Shown here: positions 48,565 through 57,330 of the stretch, piece after piece
Layout: each line of letters begins with the position of its first letter
How positions within the stretch are numbered: position 1 is the stretch's first letter
NCBI GenBank assembly: GCA_934555895.1
Contig: CAKTFH010000011.1
Span: 1-64,000, forward strand
DNA: 64,000 bases
Direction of reading: 5' to 3'
From: an uncultured Muribaculaceae bacterium
GTDB lineage: Bacteria > Bacteroidota > Bacteroidia > Bacteroidales > Muribaculaceae
Notes under the pieces: model-generated
Database searches by the model: none
What the model was told of the DNA's origin: nothing
The model's input: the letters and a program-made list of their open reading frames with translations, nothing else
Made by a program: the position numbers and the translations under genes

Positions 48565-49498
48565 GTGTCTTTACTGCTATAAACCGTTGGCAGATGGTGA
48601 GGTTGATTACCACAAGGCTTGTGCCCGCAAAATATTTGAATCGACGACGGTGCCGGCGTTGCCTTATACCCGTGCCAACATCAAGGAGCTGGCAAGGGAG
48701 ATAGTGACGGCAAGCACGACTGTAACCGGTGTGCAGGCAAAGCTGTCGCTCGACATCGCACGCGGTCATGCCGGAGAGCTTCAGCGGTTCACTATCGTAG
48801 GACTGTGGGGCCGATTTATACTTAAACCGCAGACCGATCGATTCGCCAATCTGCCGGAAAACGAAGACCTGACAATGCACATGGCGGAAGCTGTCGGAAT
48901 AAAGACCGTGCCACATTCGCTGATACGGTTTGCCGACGGCGAACTATGCTACATCACCCGTCGCGTTGACCGCACAAAAAAAGGCGCGAAGATTGCTATG
49001 GAGGATATGTGCCAGCTCTCTGAACGGCTTACCGAGGACAAATACAAAGGTTCATACGAGCGTATCGCCAAATTGATTCGCCTGTATTCATCCGCCCCTT
49101 TGCTTGATGTCGTCAACTTCTGGGAAGTTGTACTGTTCTCATGGCTGACCGGCAACGCCGACATGCACCTGAAGAATTTCTCCCTCTTCCGACCTGCCGA
49201 CAATTATATGCTGACCCCGGCATATGACCTGCTGTCAACAGCCCTCGCCATGCCTGAGGATGAAGAAGAACTTGCATTGACGCTCAATGGTAAGAAAAAG
49301 CGGATAAAGCGGGAAGATTTCGAGAAAACGATGCGCGACAGCGGTATGGATGAAAAAGCCATTGCAAACCTTTTCGCCCGATTCGCCAAAGCCATTCCCA
49401 AATGGCATGAGCTGATAAATGCCTCTTTCCTCTCAGTGGATTTACAGGTCGCCTACCATGACAAGATCGGTGCCATGGCAAAGAGAATTATAATCTAA
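48557..49498 (+). CDS. hipT: HipT-like Ser/Thr kinase toxin with N-terminal Cys/His cluster
   Basis: The protein has 313 residues, a HipA-type kinase without the N-subdomain. Visible motifs are the Gly-rich loop TTVTGVQAKLS (54-64), ATP-binding Lys90 in FILKPQ, the catalytic segment GNADMHLKNFS (199-209, Asp202, Asn207) and the DFG-equivalent Asp224 in AYDLLS. The N-terminus has C4-x2-C7 and H19-x2-C22, a possible zinc site. At the loop positions where E. coli HipT has an S-x-S autophosphorylation motif, this protein has T55-V-T57. It would phosphorylate a translation factor such as an aminoacyl-tRNA synthetase (inference from HipA and HipT). The start overlaps hipS by 8 bp. Confidence 0.87.
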   Translation: MNKCLYCYKPLADGEVDYHKACARKIFESTTVPALPYTRANIKELAREIVTASTTVTGVQAKLSLDIARGHAGELQRFTIVGLWGRFILKPQTDRFANLPENEDLTMHMAEAVGIKTVPHSLIRFADGELCYITRRVDRTKKGAKIAMEDMCQLSERLTEDKYKGSYERIAKLIRLYSSAPLLDVVNFWEVVLFSWLTGNADMHLKNFSLFRPADNYMLTPAYDLLSTALAMPEDEEELALTLNGKKKRIKREDFEKTMRDSGMDEKAIANLFARFAKAIPKWHELINASFLSVDLQVAYHDKIGAMAKRIII

Positions 49499-49586
49499 TA
49501 TTTTTAGGTCGTCGATGATTTTCAATATATTGGAAAAATCATTGAGCTCGGGAAGTGGAGCTTTAACCTATTTTAACTGGCGGAAA

Positions 49587-49618
49587 TTTGGTGAGAATTG
49601 GGAAAGTTGCTACCTTTG
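49587..49618 (+). promoter_or_regulatory. promoter TTTG-N20-TACCTTTG for tRNA-fMet
   Basis: TTTG (49587-49590) and TACCTTTG (49611-49618) are 20 nt apart, a full consensus. The tRNA begins 19 nt further on. Confidence 0.8.
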
Positions 49619-49636
49619 CACCCGAAAACAAGACAT

Positions 49637-49708
<72 letters not shown>

Positions 49709-49717
49709 CTCAGATGA

Positions 49718-49747
49718 AAGCCAGGAGATTTCTCCCGGCTTTTTTTG
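49718..49747 (+). terminator. tRNA-fMet terminator
   Basis: The stem AAGCCAGGAGA (49718-49728) pairs with TCTCCCGGCTT (49731-49741) with one mismatch, followed by a T run. Confidence 0.8.
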
Positions 49748-49767
49748 CATCGGTTAACTATCATCGG

Positions 49768-49798
49768 TTTGTCGTTTGCAAAAGAAACGCTAACTTTG
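49768..49798 (+). promoter_or_regulatory. promoter TTTG-N19-TAACTTTG for the SurA-OstA operon
   Basis: TTTG (49768-49771) and TAACTTTG (49791-49798) with a 19-nt spacer. The leader to the GTG start at 49970 would be about 165 nt and contains no obvious gene. Confidence 0.7.
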
Positions 49799-49969
49799 TG
49801 GTTTGAAACCACTGTGCGGGCTGTCATGCAGATGATTCGCCCGTCAGTCTCTCTCCCATCCTGTTTTCCGCTTCCCGTCTGAGATGCTTCATATGCCTAT
49901 CATGCAGGGTGTCTGTGGGATATCGGTGGGTTTCATATATAGTTTTATTTTCTTTGTAACCGCATAATT

Positions 49970-51328
49970 GTGAGAAACAAGCACTTTACTTTGGCAATAG
50001 CCGGATGCGCCATAGCCTTCGCAGCTCTGGCTGTCAACAACAATATAGTGGAGGAAGTGGCGTGGATGGTGGGAGACCAGCCCATCTACAAAAGCGATGT
50101 GGAGCAGGCCTACCAGCAGATGCTCTACGAGAAGACTCCCGTCAACGGCGACCCTTACTGTGTGATACCGGAGAATCTTGCCATAGAGAAACTTTTCCTT
50201 CATCAGGCCGACATCGACACGGTGGAAGTGCAGGAATCGATGGTGAGTCAGGCTGTGGAGCAGCGCATCAACTATCTGATAAACAACCTCGGCACTCAGG
50301 AAAAAGTGGAGGAATACTTCCGCAAGCCTATGGCAGAGTTCCGAGAAGAGATGATGGAGAGTATGCGCAACCAGTACCGAGTGCAGGAAGTGCAGCGCAG
50401 TATCGCCAAAGACCTCAAGGTGACCCCTTCTGATGTGCGCAAATATTTCGCCGGGCTGCCCGAGGATTCGGTGCCTTATGTGCCGATGCAGGTAGAGGTG
50501 AAGATCATCACCATCAACCCCAAGATACCGCAGCAGGAAATCGACGATGTGAAAGCCCGTCTGCGCGATTACGCCGACAGGGTGAACCGTGGCGAGTCAT
50601 CGTTCTCCACGCTCGCCATCATGTACAGCGAGGACGGTTCGAGCGTGCGTGGCGGTGAAATAGGTTTCATGGGCCGCGGCCATCTCGAGCCCGAATATGC
50701 CGCCGTTGCCTTCAACCTCAACGACCCGAAAAAGGTGTCGAAAATCGTCGAGACACAATACGGATACCACATCATACAGCTTATCGAGAAGCGCGGCGAC
50801 CGCATCAACACCCGCCACATACTGCTTCGTCCGAAAGTTTCCGATGCCGAGCTTACTAAATCGGTGAACATGCTCGACTCGCTCCGCACCACCATCAATG
50901 AAGGCAAGGTGACCTTCGAAGAGGCCACGGTGCTGTCGCAGGACAAAGACACTCGCAACAGTTTCGGCCAGATGGTAAATTCCGAGAACAATACAACCCG
51001 CTTTGAGATGTCGCAGCTTCCGCAGGAGGTGGCCCGTAAAATCGACGGCATGCAGGTGGGCGATGTCAGCGAGGCCTTCATAATGAAGGACCCCAAGCGC
51101 AACGCCGACATAGTGGCCATTGTGAAGCTCACCGCCCGCATCCCGGCTCATCGCGCAAATCTTTCCGACGATTATCAGACCATCAAGGGCATGTATGAGA
51201 ATGCCGCTAAACAGAAGATGGTGCGCGACTGGATCGACAAGAAAATTCAAAGCACTTACGTGAAAATCGAGGACAACTGGGCCGACTGTGAATTTCAGCA
51301 CCCGGGATGGTTGAAAATCAAGAAGTGA
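49970..51328 (+). CDS. SurA-like periplasmic peptidylprolyl isomerase
   Basis: The protein has 452 residues from a GTG at 49970; no ATG is better placed, and the signal peptide (MRNKHFTLAIAGCAIAFAALA) starts there. A SurA-type N-terminal helical part (M-V-G-D-Q-P-I-Y-K-S-D-V-E) is followed by two parvulin-like (PpiC) domains. The first (about 170-265) is well conserved (Y-S-E-D-G-S-S-V-R-G-G-E-I-G-F, Y-G-Y-H-I-I-Q-L), and the second (about 275-380) is more divergent (R-H-I-L-L-R-P). It would assist folding of outer-membrane proteins in the periplasm. It is followed 5 bp later by the OstA-like gene, which fits an outer-membrane assembly operon. Confidence 0.88.
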   Translation: MRNKHFTLAIAGCAIAFAALAVNNNIVEEVAWMVGDQPIYKSDVEQAYQQMLYEKTPVNGDPYCVIPENLAIEKLFLHQADIDTVEVQESMVSQAVEQRINYLINNLGTQEKVEEYFRKPMAEFREEMMESMRNQYRVQEVQRSIAKDLKVTPSDVRKYFAGLPEDSVPYVPMQVEVKIITINPKIPQQEIDDVKARLRDYADRVNRGESSFSTLAIMYSEDGSSVRGGEIGFMGRGHLEPEYAAVAFNLNDPKKVSKIVETQYGYHIIQLIEKRGDRINTRHILLRPKVSDAELTKSVNMLDSLRTTINEGKVTFEEATVLSQDKDTRNSFGQMVNSENNTTRFEMSQLPQEVARKIDGMQVGDVSEAFIMKDPKRNADIVAIVKLTARIPAHRANLSDDYQTIKGMYENAAKQKMVRDWIDKKIQSTYVKIEDNWADCEFQHPGWLKIKK

Positions 51329-51333
51329 CACTT

Positions 51334-53250
51334 ATGCGCAGAAGCACATCGGGCTGCGGCTCCCGCCGTGCGGGAGGCATGTGGGGAGCATTTGTGCTGG
51401 CTTTGGCCATAGTGGCCGTGTCGGTGATAGCGGCAGCCCAGGCTCCGGCCGGCTCTAAAGGCACCCGGTTGCCGCGCCGTTCGCTCAGGCAGCCCGATAC
51501 CATGAGTATCAGGCCACATATCCCCGAGGCCGACCGATATATGCGCGACAGAGTGTTTCTCGAGCGCGCTCGCGAGCTCAGAGCCGAGAAGGGGAGCGAC
51601 TATCAGATTGTGGTGGGCGATGTTGAGTTCCGCAAGGCCGACATGTACATGTACTGCGACAGCGCGCATTTTTACGACAATCCCGGCTCGATACAGGCTT
51701 GGGGCAATGTGCGCATGGAGCAGGGCGACACCCTTTTCGTCTATGCCGACGAGCTCCAGTATTCCGATTCCACACAGCTTGCCGTGCTTTATTCGCTCGA
51801 CGGCAAGAAAGTGCGCCTCATCAACCGCGATGTGACTCTCACCACCGACATCTTCAACTACGACATGGCCATTGAGCTGGGGTATTATGAGGTGGGCGGC
51901 ACTCTCACCGACCGCGACAACCGCCTGACATCGTATTACGGCGAATACAGCCCCTCGACCAAGGATGCCCTTTTCCGCGACAATGTGCATCTGACGAGCC
52001 TCTCCGAGAGCGATACTCTCGAGATTTTTTCGGAAGAGATGCTCTACAACACCGGCACACACATAGCCATACTCGACACCACCTCGACGGTGATTTCAGG
52101 CGACGGCACAATATATACCACGCAGGGTGTCTACAACACCGAGACTTCGCAGGCCGACCTATACAGCCGTTCGCTTGTGGTGGCCTCAAATGGCAATACC
52201 CTTACCGGCGACACGCTCTACTACGACCGCAACATCGGTTTCGGCGAGGCTTTCGGCAACATCGAGCTGACCGATACCACCAACAAGGTGATTCTCAACG
52301 GCGACTACGGATATTTCTTTGAGGTGAGCGACAGCGCCATGGTCACCGGCCACGCTCTTGCAAGGGAATTTTCGACTGCCGGAGACACACTTTATCTCCA
52401 CGCCGACACCATCCGCACGCTTCTGGTCATCACTCCAGAAAAGGCGCTTAACGACTCGGTGACCATTCCTGCCGACACCACCCACCACATGATAGCGGCG
52501 CCGCACGTGCGCTTTTTCCGTACCGACCTCCAGGGTCTGTGCGACTCCATGACTTTCGTGCAGCGCGACTCCATGATGTATCTCGACTATCACCCCGTGG
52601 TGTGGAACGAGAACAAACAGATTTTCGGCAACAAAATACAAGTGCATCTCAACGACAGCACCGCCGACTGGGCAAAACTTCCCGATTTCGCCTTCAACGC
52701 CGAGTGGATCGACGAGGAGTTCTACAGCCAGCTGTCGGGCAAGGAGATGCTTGCCCTGTTCAAGGACGGCCAGCTGAGTCATCTCGATGTTAGCGGCAAT
52801 GTGATGGCGATATTCCTGCCGCAGGAAAACGACAGCACCTACAACAAGATAGCCAACGTGGAGTGCTCTTTCCTTTCGGCCGATTTCAAAAATCAGACCG
52901 TGGAGCGCATGCTTTTCTGGCCCGAGTCGTCGGGTACGGTCACACCGCTATATCTGGCCAAGAAAAATCTGTTTTACCTCCCGAGCTTCCGGTGGTTCGA
53001 GCCGATACGGCCCAAATCGCCTGAAGATGTGTTCAATGTGTCGTATGAGATGCTTGAACTGATGAAGGAGCCGCCGTTCGGCTCTCGCACATCGCGCACC
53101 GAATCTGCTCCACGACCTGCGCCTGCCCCGGCTCCGGAACCGACCCGCGCATCAGCTGAGACATCATCCGACACCCCGGAAACTCAAGATACTCCCGTGC
53201 AACCCGAGAATGCTGTAAAGCCGGAATCTTCCGTGAGTCCGGAGCGGTAA
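51334..53250 (+). CDS. OstA-like LPS/outer-membrane assembly protein
   Basis: The protein has 638 residues from the ATG at 51334; the upstream frame from 51307 overlaps the previous gene. An N-terminal hydrophobic segment (about 24-42) serves as signal or anchor. The body repeats the OstA/LptA-like beta-jellyroll pattern (A-D-M-Y-M-Y-C-D-S-A-H-F-Y, A-W-G-N-V-R-M-E-Q-G-D-T-L, L-T-G-D-T-L-Y-Y-D). The last ~60 residues are Pro/Glu/Ala-rich and disordered. It probably takes part in LPS transport or outer-membrane biogenesis, as LptA/OstA proteins do. It sits between a SurA-like chaperone and an M18 aminopeptidase. Confidence 0.85.
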   Translation: MRRSTSGCGSRRAGGMWGAFVLALAIVAVSVIAAAQAPAGSKGTRLPRRSLRQPDTMSIRPHIPEADRYMRDRVFLERARELRAEKGSDYQIVVGDVEFRKADMYMYCDSAHFYDNPGSIQAWGNVRMEQGDTLFVYADELQYSDSTQLAVLYSLDGKKVRLINRDVTLTTDIFNYDMAIELGYYEVGGTLTDRDNRLTSYYGEYSPSTKDALFRDNVHLTSLSESDTLEIFSEEMLYNTGTHIAILDTTSTVISGDGTIYTTQGVYNTETSQADLYSRSLVVASNGNTLTGDTLYYDRNIGFGEAFGNIELTDTTNKVILNGDYGYFFEVSDSAMVTGHALAREFSTAGDTLYLHADTIRTLLVITPEKALNDSVTIPADTTHHMIAAPHVRFFRTDLQGLCDSMTFVQRDSMMYLDYHPVVWNENKQIFGNKIQVHLNDSTADWAKLPDFAFNAEWIDEEFYSQLSGKEMLALFKDGQLSHLDVSGNVMAIFLPQENDSTYNKIANVECSFLSADFKNQTVERMLFWPESSGTVTPLYLAKKNLFYLPSFRWFEPIRPKSPEDVFNVSYEMLELMKEPPFGSRTSRTESAPRPAPAPAPEPTRASAETSSDTPETQDTPVQPENAVKPESSVSPER

Positions 53251-53291
53251 GATTGATCAATGCCGATAATTCATCACTAATTATAAATGCC

Positions 53292-54587
53292 ATGAACGAA
53301 CAGACCGCCGACCTCCTTCAGTTTCTTGATGAGTCGCCTTGCAATTTCCTTGCAGTAAAGAATATACGCACACGCCTCGAGGCTCTCGGCTTCAGAGAGC
53401 TGAATATGGCCGATGCCTGGGTCGTGGAGCCCGGAGGACGCTATTTCGTGGTGAAGAACCATTCGGCCATCTTTGCGTTTGTGGTGGGTCATGGTAAACC
53501 CTCAGACGGTTTCCGCATCATTTGCGCCCACAGTGACTCGCCGGGTTTCAGGGTGAAGCCTTCGTGCGAGATGGTATGCTCGGGCAATGTGTTGAAACTC
53601 AACACAGAGGTGTATGGCGGTCCGATTCTCTATACATGGTTCGACCGTCCGCTGTCGCTTTCAGGCCGTGTGATGCTTCGCGGCAAATCGCCGCTGGCAC
53701 CTGTCACACGCCTTGTGAACTTCAAGCGCCCGCTGCTCACTATACCCCATCTGGCAATACATTTCAACCGTGCCGTAAACGAGGGCAATCCGCTCTCGAA
53801 GCAGCGCGACATGCTGCCTGTGATGGCCGTGCTCAACGACAAGGCAGAGGCGCAGAACTATATCCTCAATCTTCTCGCACGCGAGCTTGGCGTGGATACC
53901 TCGGAAATCCTCGACTATGACCTCTCGCTTTACGACACCACTCCGGCATGTCTTTTCGGCGCTGATGACGAATTTATCTCCTCGGGCCGCATCGACGACC
54001 TCGAGATGACCCATGCCGCCCTCACGGCTCTCACGGCAGCATCGGGCAGCGTGCAGAAGATGACACGCGTGATGGCTATATTCGACAACGAGGAGACTGG
54101 TTCGGGCACCAAGCAGGGAGCGGCGTCGCCTATACTCCGCAATATACTTGAGCGCGTCAATCTGGCGTTAGGTGGCGATGTGGAGACCATGTGTCGCGCC
54201 GTAGCCAATTCATTCATGATTTCGGCTGATAACGGACATGCCATCCATCCCAACTATGAGAGCAAGCAGGACCCGACAAATCACCCCGTGCCGGGAGGCG
54301 GCCCTGTGATAAAAATCAATGCCAACTGCAAGTATATGACCGATGCCGAGAGTGCCGCAGTATTCCGCGTGATATGCGAGGAGGCAGGTGTGCCGGTGCA
54401 GATGTTCGTGAATCACAGCGATGTGGCAGGCGGCTCGACTCTCGGCAACATCCTCACTTCGCAGCTTCCGCTCCGCGGTGTGGATATGGGTGCTCCGCAG
54501 TGGGCCATGCACTCGTGCAGGGAGACCGCCGCTGTGGCCGACCACCTTTACACCATAGCCGCCTTCACTCGCTTCTATACTTGCTGA
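53292..54587 (+). CDS. M18 family aminopeptidase
   Basis: The protein has 431 residues from the ATG at 53292. Zinc-site motifs of the M18 family are present: A-H80-S-D-S-P-G, D-N-E-E-T-G-S-G-T-K-Q-G-A (the metal-binding and catalytic Glu pair) and V-N-H-S-D-V-A-G-G-S-T-L-G. It is a cytoplasmic metallo-aminopeptidase with a preference for acidic or other N-terminal residues. There is no signal peptide. It is 41 bp downstream of the OstA-like gene. Its 3' end overlaps the convergent symporter gene by 13 bp. Confidence 0.93.
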   Translation: MNEQTADLLQFLDESPCNFLAVKNIRTRLEALGFRELNMADAWVVEPGGRYFVVKNHSAIFAFVVGHGKPSDGFRIICAHSDSPGFRVKPSCEMVCSGNVLKLNTEVYGGPILYTWFDRPLSLSGRVMLRGKSPLAPVTRLVNFKRPLLTIPHLAIHFNRAVNEGNPLSKQRDMLPVMAVLNDKAEAQNYILNLLARELGVDTSEILDYDLSLYDTTPACLFGADDEFISSGRIDDLEMTHAALTALTAASGSVQKMTRVMAIFDNEETGSGTKQGAASPILRNILERVNLALGGDVETMCRAVANSFMISADNGHAIHPNYESKQDPTNHPVPGGGPVIKINANCKYMTDAESAAVFRVICEEAGVPVQMFVNHSDVAGGSTLGNILTSQLPLRGVDMGAPQWAMHSCRETAAVADHLYTIAAFTRFYTC

Positions 54588-55801
54588 GGCGCCACGGTGC
54601 GGGCGCCGAACAGCCGGCCTATGATTATCGAGATGGCTCCGTCGCCTGTCACGTTGCAGGCCGTGCCGAACGAGTCCATGGCAATGTAGAGGGCTATCAT
54701 CAGGGCGCAGTCGGCCTCGGAGAAACCGAGTATCGACGAGAACAGACCGAGCGCCGCCATCACCGCGCCTCCGGGCACTCCGGGGGCCGCAATTATCGTG
54801 ATGCCTAGCATGCATATGAAGCCGGCGAACATCCCTAAGTCATAGTTCATGCCGTGGGTCATCATCAGGGCCAGCGCACATGCTGTGAGTTTCAGCGCGC
54901 TGCCGCTCATATGGATGGTGGCGCACAGAGGCACCGTGAACCCCGCCACATCCTTGTTCACGCCCATCATTATGGTCTGCTTAAGTGTCACCGGAATGGT
55001 GGCCGCCGACGACTGTGTGCCGAGTGCCGTGAAATAGGCGGGCATCATGCTCCACAGCAGGCGGAAAGGATTGCGGCTGCCTGTCGAGAAGCATGCCGCT
55101 ATGCAGTACTGGAGCACCAGCACGAGGATGTGCAGTCCGAAAATCACCGCTATGATGCTCACGAAGGTGCCGAGCACGGTGCCCACCTCGCCTGTGACTG
55201 TCATGTTGAGAAAAATGCCGAATATGTAGAGCGGCAGTAGCGGGATTATCACCTTGTTGATTACCATCATCACTATGCGGCGCACATCGTCGAGGAGTGT
55301 CTTGAGCGTTGAGGCACTTCCGAAGGCGCATCCGAGACCGAGCAGAAATGCCGTGACGAGCGCTGTCATCACTCCGAACAGCGGAGGCATCTCGATGGTG
55401 AAATAGGCGTCGACCTGTGGCGCCGTAGTCGCCTCGGCGATATATTCCACCGGCTTTATCATCGATGGGAAAAGCAGCTCGCCGGTGAAGTAGGAGAGGA
55501 ATCCCGCGCCGAGAGTGAACAGATAGGCCAGGGCTGCCGTGGCAAGCAGCATTTTGCCGGCGCGCACGCCTATGTCGGCTATGGCCGGCGCCACGAATCC
55601 TAAGATTATCAGCGGGATGCAGAATCCGAGAAACTGGCTGAAAATGGCATTGAATGTGGCGAACACTCTCGCGGCCCATACGGGAAGGAAAAATCCTGCG
55701 CCGATGCCTATGACTATGGCGATGAGGATTTTAGGCAGCAGACCTATACGCCGCCACCAGGGCTTTGAGTTTTCGGTAGTTGTACCTTTGTCGTCGTTCA
55801 T
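54575..55801 (-). CDS. dicarboxylate/amino acid:cation symporter (DAACS family)
   Basis: The protein has 408 residues and eight or more hydrophobic segments. Family landmarks include the Ser-rich hairpin motif (Q-S-S-A-A-T-I-P-V-T), the H-M-S-G-S-A segment corresponding to the NMDGT motif, the second hairpin (A-A-P-G-V-P-G-G-A-V) and the N-V-T-G-D-G motif of the substrate and sodium site. It would import acidic or small neutral amino acids or dicarboxylates with Na+ or H+. The exact substrate is not clear; an SstT-type serine/threonine role is possible. It is convergent with the M18 gene and 65 bp downstream of rmuC. Confidence 0.9.
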   Translation of the reverse strand: MNDDKGTTTENSKPWWRRIGLLPKILIAIVIGIGAGFFLPVWAARVFATFNAIFSQFLGFCIPLIILGFVAPAIADIGVRAGKMLLATAALAYLFTLGAGFLSYFTGELLFPSMIKPVEYIAEATTAPQVDAYFTIEMPPLFGVMTALVTAFLLGLGCAFGSASTLKTLLDDVRRIVMMVINKVIIPLLPLYIFGIFLNMTVTGEVGTVLGTFVSIIAVIFGLHILVLVLQYCIAACFSTGSRNPFRLLWSMMPAYFTALGTQSSAATIPVTLKQTIMMGVNKDVAGFTVPLCATIHMSGSALKLTACALALMMTHGMNYDLGMFAGFICMLGITIIAAPGVPGGAVMAALGLFSSILGFSEADCALMIALYIAMDSFGTACNVTGDGAISIIIGRLFGARTVAPQQV

Positions 55802-55866
55802 GAATGATGATATTAGAGTTTTAGAGCTTGTTTAATAATAAATGTTATTGGTAGGTCGGTAAAATG

Positions 55867-57099
55867 TCAGTTGTCTGCGGGTTCCTGAAGGGTGGCGGTT
55901 TCGTCATCGGGCGAGAGGCGTCTTATGGCTGCGCCCTTTGAGGCGCGGGCGCCGAGGTCGAGTATTTTCTTTGCTGTAATGCAGAGGTTGCCGGGCCCTT
56001 CGGCAAGTCGTCTGCGTGCCTGCGTGTAAGCAGCCGAGGCGGCCTGCACATGTTTGTCGATGTTGTCGAGGTCGGTGGTAAAGTTTGCGAACTTGTCGAG
56101 CATCGTGCCGCTCAGTCGCGCTATCTCCTGCACATTGCGGTTTATGGCATCCTGCTTCCAGAGCTGTTCGAGCATGCGGAGTAGTGCTATGAGGTGCGTT
56201 GGCGACGAAATTAGCACACGTTTGCGGTAGGCTTCCTCCCATATGCCCGGCTCGAGTTTCATCATGGCGAAATAGGCACCCTCGTTGGGGATAAACATCA
56301 CCACGAAATCGAGACGCTTCTCACCCACGATGTCCTGATAGCCTTTCTCTGCGAGTTCAGCCACATGACGGCGTGCCGACATTACATGGCGCCTGGCGGC
56401 CTCGTTGGCGGCTTCGCTGCCCGGCTCGGCCTGCACATAGTCCATATATGCTGTGAGCGACACCTTCGAGTCGACCACCACGCAGCGCTCATCGGGGTAG
56501 TATACCACCACATCGGGGCGTAGTTGGCGTCCGTCGGCGCCGGTGAGGCGTGAGCCGTCGGTGTTCATAGTGGCCTGTGTGGAGAAATGGACGCCTTTTT
56601 TAAGTCCGCTTGTCTCGAGCAGGCGCTCGAGTATCATCTCGCCCCAGTCGCCCTGCACCTTCGAGTCGCCTTTCAGGGCTCGGGTGAGGTTCTGCGCCTC
56701 TTTGCCGAGCGAGGCGTTGAGCTCCATGAGCCGTTTCAGTTCGCTCTGCAGCGAGAACCGTTCGCGGGCTTCGCTTTCGTATGCCTTGCCTACGGCATTG
56801 CGCATACCTTCGATGTCGGCTTTCAGCGGAGCGAGAATCTCGCTCAGACGCTGCTCCGTGGAGTCGCGGAACCTGGAGGTGTGCGATGCGAAGATGTCGT
56901 TGGCGAGATTGCGGAAATGCTCCTCCTCGGCCTCACGGCCTGCTGTGCGTTCGTGTTCAAGCTGTCGGCGTGTCTCTTCGGTCTCGCGCTCACGTTCGCG
57001 CAGTATGGCGTGAGAAGTCTCCAGCTTGCCTCTGTAGACCAGCGCAAGGGCCAGGAAACCGGCTGCGGCGAGGCCCAGGATAATGCATAGATATATCAT
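55867..57099 (-). CDS. rmuC: RmuC-family DNA recombination protein
   Basis: The protein has 410 residues. An N-terminal membrane helix (MIYLCIILGLAAAGFLALAL) is followed by a charged coiled coil (about 25-140), then the RmuC nuclease-like domain (V-Q-G-D-W-G-E-M-I-L-E-R-L-L-E, R-P-D-V-V-V-Y-Y-P-D, V-D-S-K-V-S-L, D-F-V-V-M-F-I-P-N-E-G-A). It limits inversion or recombination at repeats in E. coli. It is monocistronic, divergent from the metal efflux operon, with a TATCTTTG -7 box about 140 bp upstream. Confidence 0.93.
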   Translation of the reverse strand: MIYLCIILGLAAAGFLALALVYRGKLETSHAILRERERETEETRRQLEHERTAGREAEEEHFRNLANDIFASHTSRFRDSTEQRLSEILAPLKADIEGMRNAVGKAYESEARERFSLQSELKRLMELNASLGKEAQNLTRALKGDSKVQGDWGEMILERLLETSGLKKGVHFSTQATMNTDGSRLTGADGRQLRPDVVVYYPDERCVVVDSKVSLTAYMDYVQAEPGSEAANEAARRHVMSARRHVAELAEKGYQDIVGEKRLDFVVMFIPNEGAYFAMMKLEPGIWEEAYRKRVLISSPTHLIALLRMLEQLWKQDAINRNVQEIARLSGTMLDKFANFTTDLDNIDKHVQAASAAYTQARRRLAEGPGNLCITAKKILDLGARASKGAAIRRLSPDDETATLQEPADN

Positions 57100-57146
57100 G
57101 TGCGGGGATTGGGTTGTAGCTTATGATTGGTGAACCTAGACATACG

Positions 57147-57210
57147 TTTCATGCGCTTTCATGCATTTATGTGCATGAAAGGACACGGTTTTATGCAATC
57201 GGGTTGCATA
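57147..57210. promoter_or_regulatory. palindromic sites between rmuC and the metal efflux operon
   Basis: TTTCATGC occurs at 57147-57154 and 57157-57164, and its reverse complement GCATGAAA at 57173-57180. A separate dyad, TATGCAA (57192-57198) with TTGCATA (57204-57210), lies just beyond. They may be operators for a regulator of one of the divergent units. Confidence 0.55.
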
Positions 57211-57238
57211 TGTAGGGGGGTGTGCCAAAGTTGCGTTG

Positions 57239-57277
57239 CAAAGATAGGTATTGTTTCATAAATAATGAGTAAATTTG
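57239..57277. promoter_or_regulatory. divergent -7 boxes for rmuC and the efflux operon
   Basis: TATCTTTG on the minus strand (57239-57246) points to rmuC. TAAATTTG on the plus strand (57270-57277) points to the efflux operon, 54 nt before its ATG. Neither has a standard -33 element. Confidence 0.45.
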
Positions 57278-57330
57278 CTTTAACAAATAATAATTGTCAA
57301 TAAAATACCATCTTAATACCGGTTAATTAT

